A DNA stretch of 64,000 nucleotides from Paenibacillus silagei (GTDB lineage Bacteria; Bacillota; Bacilli; Paenibacillales; Paenibacillaceae), in NCBI RefSeq assembly GCF_017874735.1, contig NZ_JAGGLV010000004.1, forward strand, positions 62,001-126,000. Reading direction: 5' to 3'. The notes under the pieces were generated by a model. That model was not told the origin of the DNA. It worked only from the letters and a program-made list of their open reading frames with translations, and made no database searches. The number at the start of each line of letters is the position of its first letter. Position 1 is the first letter of the stretch. The translations under genes and the position numbers were made by a program. Below are positions 36,521 to 45,876 of the stretch, one piece after another.

Positions 36521-38314
36521 CTACTCTATAGTCTCTGACTTCGGAAGGATCACACTTACTATCGTGCCTCCGCACTCGCGCGGTCTGTAGCTGATCCCGT
36601 AATCCCCGCCGAAGTGCAGTTGCACACGCTGATGGATATTGCGTATACCGTAGCCGTTAACCGGGTTCGGGCTGTCATCATTGAGTATCTGTTCGATAGC
36701 CTTATAATCCACCTGCTTATAACCGTTATCCTCAATGGTAATCCGAATCCGGCCATCCTCCAGCACAGAGGTAATAATGATTTCGCCGTCCTCCTCCATA
36801 TGCTTAACCCCGTGGATAATCGCATTCTCGATCAGGGGCTGCAGCGTGATCTTGGGGATCAGATTCCTGGTCGTCCCGGGAGCAATATTCCAGATAACGG
36901 CGAACACATAATCATGCCGGTGCTGCTGGAGCTTGATGTAGGCACCGGCATGCTCAAGCTCCTCTTCGAGCGTGATCAGCTCCCGGCCCCGGCTTAAGCT
37001 GATCTTCATCAGCTTGGATAATTCCTTGATCATTTCCGCGGATTCCACGTTGCCTTCGAGCGAGCTTTTCCAATAAATACTCTCCAGGGTGTTGTACAGC
37101 AGATGCGGGTTGATCTGCTGATAGAGCAGCTGCAGCTGCGATTCCTTCTGCTTCAGCTCCATCTGGTATTTGTACATAATCAGGCTGTTGAGCCTGCGGG
37201 CCATATCGTACGTGGCGTTAATCAGCACACTGACCTCATCGTTGCTTCCTCTGCGTGGAGTCTCGGGCACACGGTTGCCCGGCTCATACTTGCGCACAAA
37301 AAAAGCCAGCTTCTGCAAAGGAGTCATCAGCGAACGCCAGAAGTAGGTAATGATGATCAATCCGAACAGCGCATAGGCCACTGTTATGTATTGAATGACG
37401 CGTTTCATTTCGTTTTGCTGCTGGAGCAGGGATTTGACGGGTACCTTGTAGACCAGCTTTTGCTCAAAGGCATGATTGTTGTTCACCACATAGATGAAGT
37501 CATCAGTGATAATATCCTCGGTCCCTTCCGGATCTCCCGCCTCCGAGCCGTCCGGCAGAACGATCACCTCTCCAGTTGAATTCGTGGTGGAGGCCAGCAC
37601 ACGGTTGCCCATGTCCGTCAGATAGATTTCCCCGTCCGGCAGTGAGATGGACCTTAGCGATTCACCGATCTTCGATTCCATCTTGGTCACCACCAGCACG
37701 CCGAGCGTTCCTTCCCCCCGGTAGATATTATTGACAGCCCTGACATAAGTGAGCGTCTTCAGATCTTCGGCCTGCGGACTCAGCTTCTCGGTGAACATCA
37801 GGGTACCGCGGCCTTTCTGCTGCACCACCTGTTCAAACCAGTACGGCTGTTCCTCTTTGGAGAAAAAATAAACCCCCGCCTTCTTCACCTGCGGAAAATT
37901 GGGAGCGAAAAAGTAGTAGTTATCTGGATCATATACGTACAGCGAGTAGTAAATGCCGTCCCCCCGCTCCGCTCCCTGCGAATAGCTGCCGAGCAGCTTC
38001 TCGATGGTCTCATAACGTTCCACCCGCTCCAGCACCGTATCATTCCCGCTCATGTTGAGCTGCTGCAGGACCGGATTCTGGATGACGGTGGTCGTTATTT
38101 TATTCACCGTATCGATGTCTCTGTTAATGATGGCGAAATTCTGCTTGTTCAGCTCCACATAGGCATTGGTCACATGGCGCTTCAGAATCTCCTCTGCCTT
38201 GTAGTTGCCGTAGCTGTTCAGAATCAGAATAGGCGTAATCATAATCAGGAACAGCAGAATCAACTGCTGCTTAACACTGAGCCTGACAATGGGTTTCACA
38301 AGCATGGACAACAT
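36521..38314 (-). CDS. YesM-type sensor histidine kinase
   Basis: A 597-residue membrane kinase. An N-terminal helix (LILLFLIMITPILIL), an extracellular Cache-type domain and a second helix near 310-330 precede HAMP. The phospho-acceptor segment QINPHLLYNTLESIYW and the HATPase motifs LQPLIENAIIHGV and GYGIRNIHQRVQ follow. GGAGG nine bases before the ATG supports the start. A cre-like site lies about 37 bp upstream of the gene (38351-38364). The ligand is unknown; it signals to the response regulator encoded directly downstream. Confidence 0.93.
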   Translation of the reverse strand: MLSMLVKPIVRLSVKQQLILLFLIMITPILILNSYGNYKAEEILKRHVTNAYVELNKQNFAIINRDIDTVNKITTTVIQNPVLQQLNMSGNDTVLERVERYETIEKLLGSYSQGAERGDGIYYSLYVYDPDNYYFFAPNFPQVKKAGVYFFSKEEQPYWFEQVVQQKGRGTLMFTEKLSPQAEDLKTLTYVRAVNNIYRGEGTLGVLVVTKMESKIGESLRSISLPDGEIYLTDMGNRVLASTTNSTGEVIVLPDGSEAGDPEGTEDIITDDFIYVVNNNHAFEQKLVYKVPVKSLLQQQNEMKRVIQYITVAYALFGLIIITYFWRSLMTPLQKLAFFVRKYEPGNRVPETPRRGSNDEVSVLINATYDMARRLNSLIMYKYQMELKQKESQLQLLYQQINPHLLYNTLESIYWKSSLEGNVESAEMIKELSKLMKISLSRGRELITLEEELEHAGAYIKLQQHRHDYVFAVIWNIAPGTTRNLIPKITLQPLIENAIIHGVKHMEEDGEIIITSVLEDGRIRITIEDNGYKQVDYKAIEQILNDDSPNPVNGYGIRNIHQRVQLHFGGDYGISYRPRECGGTIVSVILPKSETIE

Positions 38315-38350
38315 CTGGATTCACCTCCAGTTTTAATAATATAACAAACG

Positions 38351-38364
38351 TATAAGCGCTTACA
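38351..38364. promoter_or_regulatory. candidate CcpA cre site upstream of the kinase gene
   Basis: TATAAGCGCTTACA matches TGWAANCGNTNWCA at all but the second position. It is in promoter position for the kinase-regulator pair. Confidence 0.6.
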
Positions 38365-38497
38365 CAGGTTTATTTCAAAGTTCTTTATGTCCATTTGTAT
38401 GGAGTTTCTTACCCAAATAAAAACCAGCCCTCACACGAACATCCCGCGTTGGACTGGTTTTATAGTGCTTCATCCTGAGCACATTGAGCCGGACGGC

Positions 38498-38704
38498 TTA
38501 TGCTAGCTGTAATTCTTCCTCTACTGTTCTCAAAAAAGCAAGCACAGCAGCAATCATCTGCTCCAGCCCCGGTTGTTCAATCGGAAAATGACCTGCACCC
38601 TCTAAAATCACAGATTCTTTTCTGCTTTTAAGATGGTCATAAAATGGTCTGCTGAAGCGGTAAGGAGTCATAGGGTCTAATTGAGGATGAACCCGAACCC
38701 TTGT
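38498..38704 (-). pseudogene. C-terminal remnant of an alpha/beta hydrolase
   Basis: An open frame with no plausible start encodes ...RVHPQLDPMTPYRFSRPF and ILEGAGHFPIEQPGLEQMI, ending at TAA 38498-38500. These are the acid (D-P-x-T) and catalytic-His (GAGHFPIEQPG) segments of an alpha/beta hydrolase. The nucleophile half is missing: an in-frame TGA lies just upstream and the acetyltransferase gene ends about 36 bp away. It is a decayed or truncated gene. Confidence 0.7.
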
Positions 38705-38739
38705 TCATGAATATGTAGTTCCTTTCCACGCTTCCTCGC

Positions 38740-39249
38740 TTAGGAGACAGGAATTTCTTTTTCCATAATGTAATCATCCATAACAAATCCATTGCCGATA
38801 TCCGCCATTTGTCCCCGTAGGGTCCGGAAGCCTTTTTTCTTATATACTGCAATACTGGATTCGTTATCACGATTGACTGTCAGCCAGATATGAGTCAGAT
38901 TACGGTCCTGACACAGCTTCTCCAGGAAGGCCAACGCTTGGCTGGCATAGCTGCGCCCCCTGTACTCCTTACTGATATAAAACTTGCTCAAAAAGAGCTT
39001 CCCTTCCTCTTCTCTGGCCGACATATATCCGGCTGTGGAGCCTTCGCCGTTATGGATCAAGTAATATTCGTAGCCCTGATGATGGATCTGATCCGTTATC
39101 GCGGGAACCGATTGGAACTTTTCAATCATGTAATCAATCTGCGCGACGGTAATAATGGAGACATAATGTTCGTGCCATATTTCTGCTGCCAACCGGGCAA
39201 CCTCAGCAGTTTCTTCCGCTGTATTCACTTGTGAAAATCTAAGCTCCAT
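38740..39249 (-). CDS. GNAT family N-acetyltransferase
   Basis: A 169-residue GCN5-related acetyltransferase. The acetyl-CoA binding region is KLFLSKFYISKEYRGRSYASQALAFLEKL (motif A, R-x-x-G/S-x-A-like), followed by LTVNRDNESSIAVYKKKGFR (motif B). The acceptor cannot be told; the order of motifs resembles acyltransferases acting on small molecules or antibiotics. The ATG at 39249 follows GGCAGG. The gene sits between the hydrolase remnant and the esterase gene. Confidence 0.85.
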   Translation of the reverse strand: MELRFSQVNTAEETAEVARLAAEIWHEHYVSIITVAQIDYMIEKFQSVPAITDQIHHQGYEYYLIHNGEGSTAGYMSAREEEGKLFLSKFYISKEYRGRSYASQALAFLEKLCQDRNLTHIWLTVNRDNESSIAVYKKKGFRTLRGQMADIGNGFVMDDYIMEKEIPVS

Positions 39250-39318
39250 AATATGTACCTGCCTTTCCTGAGTCTCTCGTATCACCCTATCCTTGGACAC
39301 GGACATTGAAGCAGAAGT

Positions 39319-40119
39319 TCACGCTCTGGTATACCCGTTCAATTGCAGCCACGAGGCACAGGCATCCGTCCAGGTCTTGGTGTGCGGTTCTTCAGGAGCT
39401 AAGCCCAGACCGTGTACGCCGTGCGCATAGATATGCAGATCGAATGGAACCTTATAACGGCTAAGTCCTGCGGCGAACAGCAGGCTGTTCTCCACAGGAA
39501 CATAATCATCGTCCGAGGTATGCCAGAGGAACGTTGGCGGCGTGTCCGGGGTTACCTGGAACTCGCTGCTGAGCTTAAGCGACAGCTCCGCATCAGGAAT
39601 GTCTCCCAGCAGATTCTCCTTCGAGCCCTGATGTGTGACCCCTTCGGTCATCGAGATGACCGGGTAGCATAGAATCAGGCGGTCAGGACGGCTGGACAGC
39701 CGCTCCAATGGCTCCGGGTGATCAGGATTACCGAGATCATAAGATACCCCTGCGGTAGAAGCGAGATGTCCGCCTGCCGAGAAGCCAAGAATGCCGAGCC
39801 GAGCCGGGTCAATGCCGAATTCGTCCGCGCGGAAGCGGATCGTACGCAGCGCCCGCTGCGCATCCTGAAGCGCACTCGGGTATTGATAGGGCGCTACACG
39901 ATAGCGCAATACGAAGGCGGAGATGCCCAGTGTATTCAGCCACTGCGCCACGGGCCCTCCCTCATGATCGGCACGCATAGCGTACCCACCTCCCGGACAG
40001 ACCAGCACAGCAGCATTCCCCTTGCCTTCTACTAAATACGGTATAATCGCAGGCTGATCCTCTTCGCTGGTTCCCAGCGCTCCAGGCGCCCCTTCAGGCC
40101 ATAGCAACAACGTTTCCAT
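39319..40119 (-). CDS. alpha/beta hydrolase, acetyl-xylan-esterase-like
   Basis: A 266-residue alpha/beta hydrolase of the BD-FAE/acetylesterase group. The oxyanion segment is CPGGGYAMRADHEG, the nucleophile elbow GFSAGG, the acid in SDDDYVPVENS and the histidine in YAHGVHGLGL. No signal peptide is seen, so it acts in the cytoplasm, probably deacetylating an imported carbohydrate; this fits the neighbouring sugar transporter and phosphorylase genes but the substrate is inferred. The third of three consecutive ATG codons (40119) is best spaced from GAGGG. Confidence 0.85.
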   Translation of the reverse strand: METLLLWPEGAPGALGTSEEDQPAIIPYLVEGKGNAAVLVCPGGGYAMRADHEGGPVAQWLNTLGISAFVLRYRVAPYQYPSALQDAQRALRTIRFRADEFGIDPARLGILGFSAGGHLASTAGVSYDLGNPDHPEPLERLSSRPDRLILCYPVISMTEGVTHQGSKENLLGDIPDAELSLKLSSEFQVTPDTPPTFLWHTSDDDYVPVENSLLFAAGLSRYKVPFDLHIYAHGVHGLGLAPEEPHTKTWTDACASWLQLNGYTRA

Positions 40120-40199
40120 CATCATCCCTCAAGCTTTCCTTCTATAATAGAATAGATAATAGAGGAAAAAAGTTCCTCAAGGGCCATTCTATCAAGCTC

Positions 40200-40832
40200 T
40201 TACAATTCATGCAATCCGGATATCACCAGATCCGCTGCCTTCAGCACTTCAGGCTTCCCGATACCTACCACCTGCATTCCGGCCGCCTTCCCGGCGGCTA
40301 CTCCAGCCTCAGCATCCTCGAACACCACACAGTCCTGCGGCTCCAGCCCCAGCTCCCGGCAGGCAGACTGGAACACCTCAGGGTCCGGCTTAGCCCGGGC
40401 TACCTTATTGCCGTCAATAACAACGTCGAACAGCCCCGCAATATTCAGCTTCTCCAGTATGAATTCCGCATTCTTACTCGCAGAGCCAAGGGCAATAGCC
40501 ACGCCGCGTGCTCTGAGCGCATTCAGATAGGCTCTGACTCCAGGCAGCAGCTCTGATTCATCCAGACCTGAGATATATTCTACATAAAGGTGGTTCTTCT
40601 TCTCCGCCATCGCCAGCTTCTCTGCTTCGCTGTATTCAAGGCCGCCAATCTCTAGAAGAATATCCAGGGATCTCATCCGGCTGACGCCCTTGAGCCGCTC
40701 ATTGTCCTGTTCGGTGAACGGGAAGCCCAGCTCCCCGGCGAGCGAGCGCCAGGCCAGATAATGATACTTCGCCGTGTCTACAATCACGCCATCCAGATCG
40801 AAGATAGCGCCCTTCATATGCTCCAGCATCAT
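40200..40832 (-). CDS. pgmB: beta-phosphoglucomutase
   Basis: HAD-superfamily phosphomutase of 210 residues that converts beta-glucose-1-phosphate to glucose-6-phosphate. The N-terminal catalytic motif is FDLDGVIVDTAKYHYLAW (nucleophile and acid/base Asp pair), with the cap-domain motif RLKGVSRMRSLDILLE and C-terminal VFEDAEAGVAAGKAAGM. It directly follows the two GH65 genes whose products release beta-glucose-1-phosphate, so the pathway is complete. The ATG at 40832 has AGGAG seven bases upstream; an ATG at 40838 overlaps the preceding stop. Confidence 0.93.
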   Translation of the reverse strand: MMLEHMKGAIFDLDGVIVDTAKYHYLAWRSLAGELGFPFTEQDNERLKGVSRMRSLDILLEIGGLEYSEAEKLAMAEKKNHLYVEYISGLDESELLPGVRAYLNALRARGVAIALGSASKNAEFILEKLNIAGLFDVVIDGNKVARAKPDPEVFQSACRELGLEPQDCVVFEDAEAGVAAGKAAGMQVVGIGKPEVLKAADLVISGLHEL

Positions 40833-40834
40833 GG

Positions 40835-43165
40835 TCATGCTCCTCTCTGATTGGACTCAGACGCTAACTCCAGGATCGCACCGGGAGGGCACGGCACCAC
40901 CTCACCGCCGAACCCGGCGAAGCTTACCGCTTCGCTGTTGCCCGGCGCTGCCGTAACCGTGATCTCTTCGTGGCCGATCCGCAGCCGGAAGCTGCCTCCG
41001 CGCAGGATTACCGGCAGCTCAATGGAACTCCAGGTCTCCGGCAGAGACGGCTTAAGGGTGACGGTCTGTCCATCAAATCGCACACCCGCGAAGCCAAGAA
41101 CCGCAGCCATCCACGCGCCACCGTTCGCCGCCGGATGCGTCCCGCCAATATAGAGGTCACCGACATACTGCTTCGACTCGCCGGTAAGATCGACCGTGGC
41201 CGTGCGCATGAAATACGGATATCCCCAATCCGGCAAGCCGATATCCGCTGCAGCCAGCGCATAGATACACGCGCTGAGGCTGGAGCCATGCTCGGTTCGC
41301 GGCTCATAGAATTTCCAGTTGGCCTGTTTCACTTCCCTGCTTCATCTGTCCCGGAACAGATGAAGCATGAGCACCACATCGGCCTGCTTCAGGATTCTTG
41401 TGGTTGTTGCCAGCCCGTTGCCTCCGCCCCAGTACTCATTCGGGTGAATGATCCGTGCCTTCAGCTCAGCCAGAGACACATCCTCCAGTTGCAGATAACG
41501 GTCGAATTGTTCAATCACCAGCGTATCCGGGTCCGGCTGCGGAACATAGAGATGTGCCAGCATTGCTGTGAACTCATCCAGGAACGGCCCGTCTGCATAC
41601 GATTCAGCAAGACCGTTATACACAGCCGGATATTTGTCCTGCAACCGTTCTGCTGTCTGCAAGGCAATCTTCAGTGTCTCCTGAACCATGGCGCTCGTAA
41701 ATGCGTTATTATTCACCCGCTCATGATATTCATCCGGCCCGGTAACATCCAGCAGCTCATAACGCCGCTTCACAGGATTATAGTAAGCATAGGAATAGAA
41801 GAAACGCGCACATTCCCAGATCACCTCCGCCCCGCCGTCCGCCAGGATGCTGTCATCTCCCGTGAAGGTCACGTATTGCCAGAGTCCGTGCACGACATCT
41901 GCACTGATATGAATCTGCTTATCGCGGAAATAGGTCCGCATGGGGCGCCCGGTAAATACATCGTTCACATTGAACAGAGTGCAGGCATCATCCCCGGAGT
42001 CCTGACTCTCCCATGCGTAGAAGGCGCCTAAATATCCGTATTCCTCCGCCTTCCGCCGTGCTCCGTCCAGCGTGTGGATGCGGTACATCATCAGATTGCG
42101 GGCAATCCCAGGATCACTGTGCAGGAAAAAGGGCAGCATGAACATCTCCGTATCCCAGAATACGGCCCCCTTATAGACCTGCCCGGACAAGCCGCGCGCC
42201 GGAATCGAGACCTTCTCCGACTTCGTCGGTGCAATGATCAGCAGCTGATACATACTGTACCGCAGCGCGAACTGCGCCTCCACATCGCCTTCAATGATAC
42301 AATCGCTGCGTGACCATCGCTCCGCCCACTTGCGCCGGTGAGCCTCCAGCAGGCCGGGATACCCTGTAGCGGCGGCCTCCTGGACGGCCCGCACCGCCTG
42401 CTCATCAGGGCTGCCTTCCGCAGGAGCGCCTTCTATATCCAGGCCCGTGTACACGGCTGCATATTTGCACCATGTATGAGTCTCACCTGCCTTGGCTTCT
42501 ATAGAAATATGGCGCAGCGCGGTTCCTCCATCCAGCTCGATAACAGCGTCAACCCGCTTCGCCTGTTCAGCGGTACCGAACACTATAAGCTCCGCCACCG
42601 CCACCGGCAACCCCAGCTCCCCGGTAACTGCTGTTGACAGCAGCGCCCCGCCGTGCGAGCGGCTCTGTTGCTCCAGCAGATGGGGACCGTTGATATCCCA
42701 CACTGCGGCATCGATTCCTGTAGTAATCTCTATCCGGCAGTCGGCGGTGCAGTGAAGGGTCCATCTGGCAGCCAGCAGATGGAGCTGATCCATGCTGACG
42801 AACCGCTCGGCGGTCAGGGTCCCCCTTCCGCCTTCTCCGATCTCAAATACCGTCTCCCGCCGGTGCATAGCGAAGCGGAGATCCAGGCTCTGTGTATGAG
42901 CCAGAGGCCTGGTCTCCAGCACACTTAGCTTGCAGCCGTTGGCGCTGACTACCGTATACAGCCCGTTCGGTGCGTTCACCGGCTCACGCCATTTGTCGCC
43001 CACCCGGTCATACACTCCGGCCAATGTAACCGCCGCAAGCTGCTCCTTCCCGAACTCCTCAAGGACTCCCCGGAAGCCCATATAGCCATTGCCGGTCATA
43101 AATTTGTTGCCGTTCGCCGTAATCCGCCCAGGCTCGAAGCTGCGCTCACTTACCGTCCAGTCCAT
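40835..43165 (-). pseudogene. GH65 disaccharide phosphorylase-type gene interrupted by an in-frame TGA
   Basis: One continuous frame of 777 codons encodes a full-length GH65 enzyme, except for a TGA at 41342-41344 after ...MLHLFRDR. Both sides remain in frame and the sequence resumes as SREVKQANWKFYEPRTEHGSSLS. The N-terminal 607 residues hold the beta-sandwich and most of the (alpha/alpha)6 barrel, including the general-acid segment GPDEYHERVNNN. The C-terminal 165 residues (from a GTG at 41332) hold HGSSLS, near which GH65 enzymes bind phosphate. A nonsense mutation, readthrough or sequencing error are the alternatives. It overlaps the upstream GH65 gene (TAATG). Confidence 0.85.
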
Positions 43166-45468
43166 TACACAGTCATCCCTTCAGCGAGAGGAAGCTCGAT
43201 TCCTGCTTCATCTACGGTCACCCGCTGATCATAGATCAGCACCTCTGTGCTTCCGCCATTGACTGCTCTGAAAGAAACTGACTCTGCATTTACCGTAATA
43301 CCCAGCAGTACGCCCCTGCACATCGCCTGGAAGCTGTAAGCGGTCCACTTCTGCGGCAGCACCGGCCGGAAGGACAGACAATCTCCATCCGAGCGCATCC
43401 CCCCGAAGCCGTAGACGATGTTCATCCACGCTGCGGCGATCGATGTGGTGTGCAGCCCTTCCCGGGTATTTCGGTTATAGTTGTCCAGATCCAGGCGCGT
43501 GGCGAACTCGAAGAACCGGTACGCTTCCTCCGATTTGCCCAGCTCACTGGCCAGAATCGAGTGAATCGACGGCGAGAGCGAGGACTCATGAATACATCTC
43601 GGTTCATAATATTCATAATTCGCCAGCTTGGTCTCGCGGGAGAACTGCCCGTTGTACAGGAACATGAACATCAGCACATCCGGCTGCTTGATCATATCGT
43701 AACGGTACAGGCGGTCATACGACCAATTCGAGTACAGCGGGAACTCAGTCACCGGAATGGAGTGAATGTCGATATGCGGCATATCAAAAAATCCGTCATG
43801 CTCCTCGTAGATGCCGCTGCCGGGATCGAACGGGATTTTCATATGGACACGCTTGTGGTCCCAGTCAGCCAATTCCTCCTCGCGGAGTGCAGTAACCGCT
43901 ATAACCGCCGCATATTCTTCAGGCGCCTCCGCCTTCATGAGGGCTACTGTTTCGAGCGTATATTCGAATAACTTCTGAGCCAACAGATTGATGTAGCAGT
44001 TATTGTTAACCATCAGCTGGAATTCATCCGGCCCCATCACGCCGAAATATCCGTATTCCCCGCTGCGTTGACCCCACTGGCCGCGGGATGCGTAGAAACG
44101 GCTGATCTGAATCAGCATTTCGGCGCCTTTGCTGTAGAGGAATTCCAGATCGCCGGTGTTCTTCACATAATGCCAGATGCCGTAGGCGACTGCTGTCCCG
44201 ACATGAAGCTGCAGATTGGAATGCTGCCACAGGTCACAGCTCTCTGTCCCGTCAATCGTGGCAATCGGATAGAATGCGCCCGCGCAATCCACATCCTTCC
44301 CGCGCTGGAGCGCCTGAGGCAGCGTCTTGTAGCGGAATTCCAGCAGACTGCGGGCCGCCTTCGGGTTATTGAACAGATAGAACGGCAGACAGTAGGACTC
44401 GGTATCCCAGAAGGCAAGCCCCCGGTAAGCTTCGCCGGTTAACCCTTTGGCACCGATGTTATACCCGGGATGGTCCCCGTGATATGTCTGATACAGCTGA
44501 AAAATACAAAAACGGATGCCCTGCTGATTCTCCGGATCGCCCTCAATCCGGATATCGCTGGTTGCCCAGATGCTGCTCCAATAGGAGGCTTGGTCAGCAA
44601 CCACCTCTTCCTCCACCAGCCGGTCCGCCGCTGCTGCAAGCTCCATGCCTTTTGTCCAGAGACGGTCTGTAGCTGGGGCAGCATCCGTGCCTGTCACATT
44701 GACCACAAGCTTCGTGAAGGATGCAGGCTCCCCTTCAGCCAGCATAAGTGAGAATTGCCGCCCGATATACCGGTCATCTTCCACAAGCTCCGTATGCAGC
44801 GCCTGTGAAGACTTCAGGACAAAGCCCGAGAACAGCTGATTTCCGGTTGTCAGCGTACGGGCCATAATGGCAGTTATTGCTCCTTCCCCGCCGCGCTGCT
44901 GCTCTTTCCACATACTCTGGCCGTGTTCCTCATGAACCATGCCGAAGTCAAGGCCAGTACAAATATCTACCTTACCCGTGAAATTAAGCGCGGTGAAGCT
45001 AATCTGCTGCAGTCCCAGATGGGACAGAGTCATGCTGACCAAGCGTGTGAAGCAGAGCTTCAGCTTTTTCCCGTCCGCCAGCAGCCAGATGAACTCCCGT
45101 GTATAGGTTCCCGTCTGGAAATCCAGTCTGCGCGTATACGCCTCTATGCGGGAGTGAGCCAGATCCAGGGTTTCACCGTCCACCGAGATCCGGGTATGCA
45201 GCCAGTCCACGCTATTCACCATGTAGCGCAGCGACCGGATAATGCCTTTATAATGATTGCCAACCTCCATTTGCTCATTCAACCCGTTGAAATAGCTCCC
45301 CGGCAAGGAATCGCCGCTGTAGCCCTCGTCCGCATACCCCCGTACCCCCATATACTCATTGCCCAGTGAAAAAATAGATTCCGAAGTCCGGTTGCGTTCC
45401 GGATCAAAGCCTTCCTCAATAATTGCCCAGGGATCGACCTTCAGATAGGGATCTGCTACTTTTGCCAT
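43165..45468 (-). CDS. glycoside hydrolase family 65 protein (disaccharide phosphorylase-type)
   Basis: An intact 767-residue GH65 enzyme. The N-terminal beta-sandwich begins SIFSLGNEYMGVRGYADEGY. The barrel carries GLAFWDTESYCLPFYLF, the general acid in MGPDEFQLMVNNN, and CIHESSLSPSIHS in place of HGSSLS. The family phosphorolyses alpha-glucosides (maltose, trehalose, kojibiose, nigerose and others) to beta-glucose-1-phosphate; the specificity here is not assigned. The variant CIHESSLS and GPDEF differ from the second copy, so the two probably act on different glucosides. Head of a GH65-GH65-pgmB operon. Confidence 0.9.
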   Translation of the reverse strand: MAKVADPYLKVDPWAIIEEGFDPERNRTSESIFSLGNEYMGVRGYADEGYSGDSLPGSYFNGLNEQMEVGNHYKGIIRSLRYMVNSVDWLHTRISVDGETLDLAHSRIEAYTRRLDFQTGTYTREFIWLLADGKKLKLCFTRLVSMTLSHLGLQQISFTALNFTGKVDICTGLDFGMVHEEHGQSMWKEQQRGGEGAITAIMARTLTTGNQLFSGFVLKSSQALHTELVEDDRYIGRQFSLMLAEGEPASFTKLVVNVTGTDAAPATDRLWTKGMELAAAADRLVEEEVVADQASYWSSIWATSDIRIEGDPENQQGIRFCIFQLYQTYHGDHPGYNIGAKGLTGEAYRGLAFWDTESYCLPFYLFNNPKAARSLLEFRYKTLPQALQRGKDVDCAGAFYPIATIDGTESCDLWQHSNLQLHVGTAVAYGIWHYVKNTGDLEFLYSKGAEMLIQISRFYASRGQWGQRSGEYGYFGVMGPDEFQLMVNNNCYINLLAQKLFEYTLETVALMKAEAPEEYAAVIAVTALREEELADWDHKRVHMKIPFDPGSGIYEEHDGFFDMPHIDIHSIPVTEFPLYSNWSYDRLYRYDMIKQPDVLMFMFLYNGQFSRETKLANYEYYEPRCIHESSLSPSIHSILASELGKSEEAYRFFEFATRLDLDNYNRNTREGLHTTSIAAAWMNIVYGFGGMRSDGDCLSFRPVLPQKWTAYSFQAMCRGVLLGITVNAESVSFRAVNGGSTEVLIYDQRVTVDEAGIELPLAEGMTV

Positions 45469-45876
45469 AATTGAAACTCTCCTTCGCTAAGTGAGGCTTG
45501 GTCCGCTCCTCCGCTCACACAGCGGAAACAACAGACACTTTAGTTCCAGAGTATCGCTAAGCCCGCCCGTGACCAAGGTCCGCCTGTAAGCGAGTTATGT
45601 GCATTTGTACGGATCATATGGAATACGGACGACAAACGCAAAAAAGCCGCCCCCTCTGCATCTATCCAGAACAGGTGACAACTGATATAATATCCTTTGA
45701 ATCATGTAAAGAAGCCTATCATACGCCCAAAAACATAAGCTTTCTCACACAAATGAAGTGAAATTTATCACAATGTTAAAAATTCGACACTTTTATACGA
45801 AAATACTTACCCATAAAGAGGAATTTCAAGGTATAATTAATTTAAAATTTACTGAAAAACTGAGGGAATAAAGGGG
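45469..45876. promoter_or_regulatory. divergent intergenic region between the GH65 operon and fnr
   Basis: The 408-bp gap holds the promoters of both units. Toward fnr it becomes AT-rich and includes the Fnr-type box at 45757-45772. The rest shows no further structure that I can identify. Confidence 0.5.
45757..45772. promoter_or_regulatory. Fnr-type box upstream of fnr (autoregulation)
   Basis: AGTGA-AATTTA-TCACA differs from TGTGA-N6-TCACA only at the first base. It is centred about 112 bp upstream of the fnr start codon and suggests autoregulation. Confidence 0.75.

Noticed and set aside
41342..41344. TGA as a selenocysteine codon
   Set aside because: GH65 enzymes have no selenocysteine position, no SECIS-like hairpin was evident, and no selenoprotein machinery is visible in the window.
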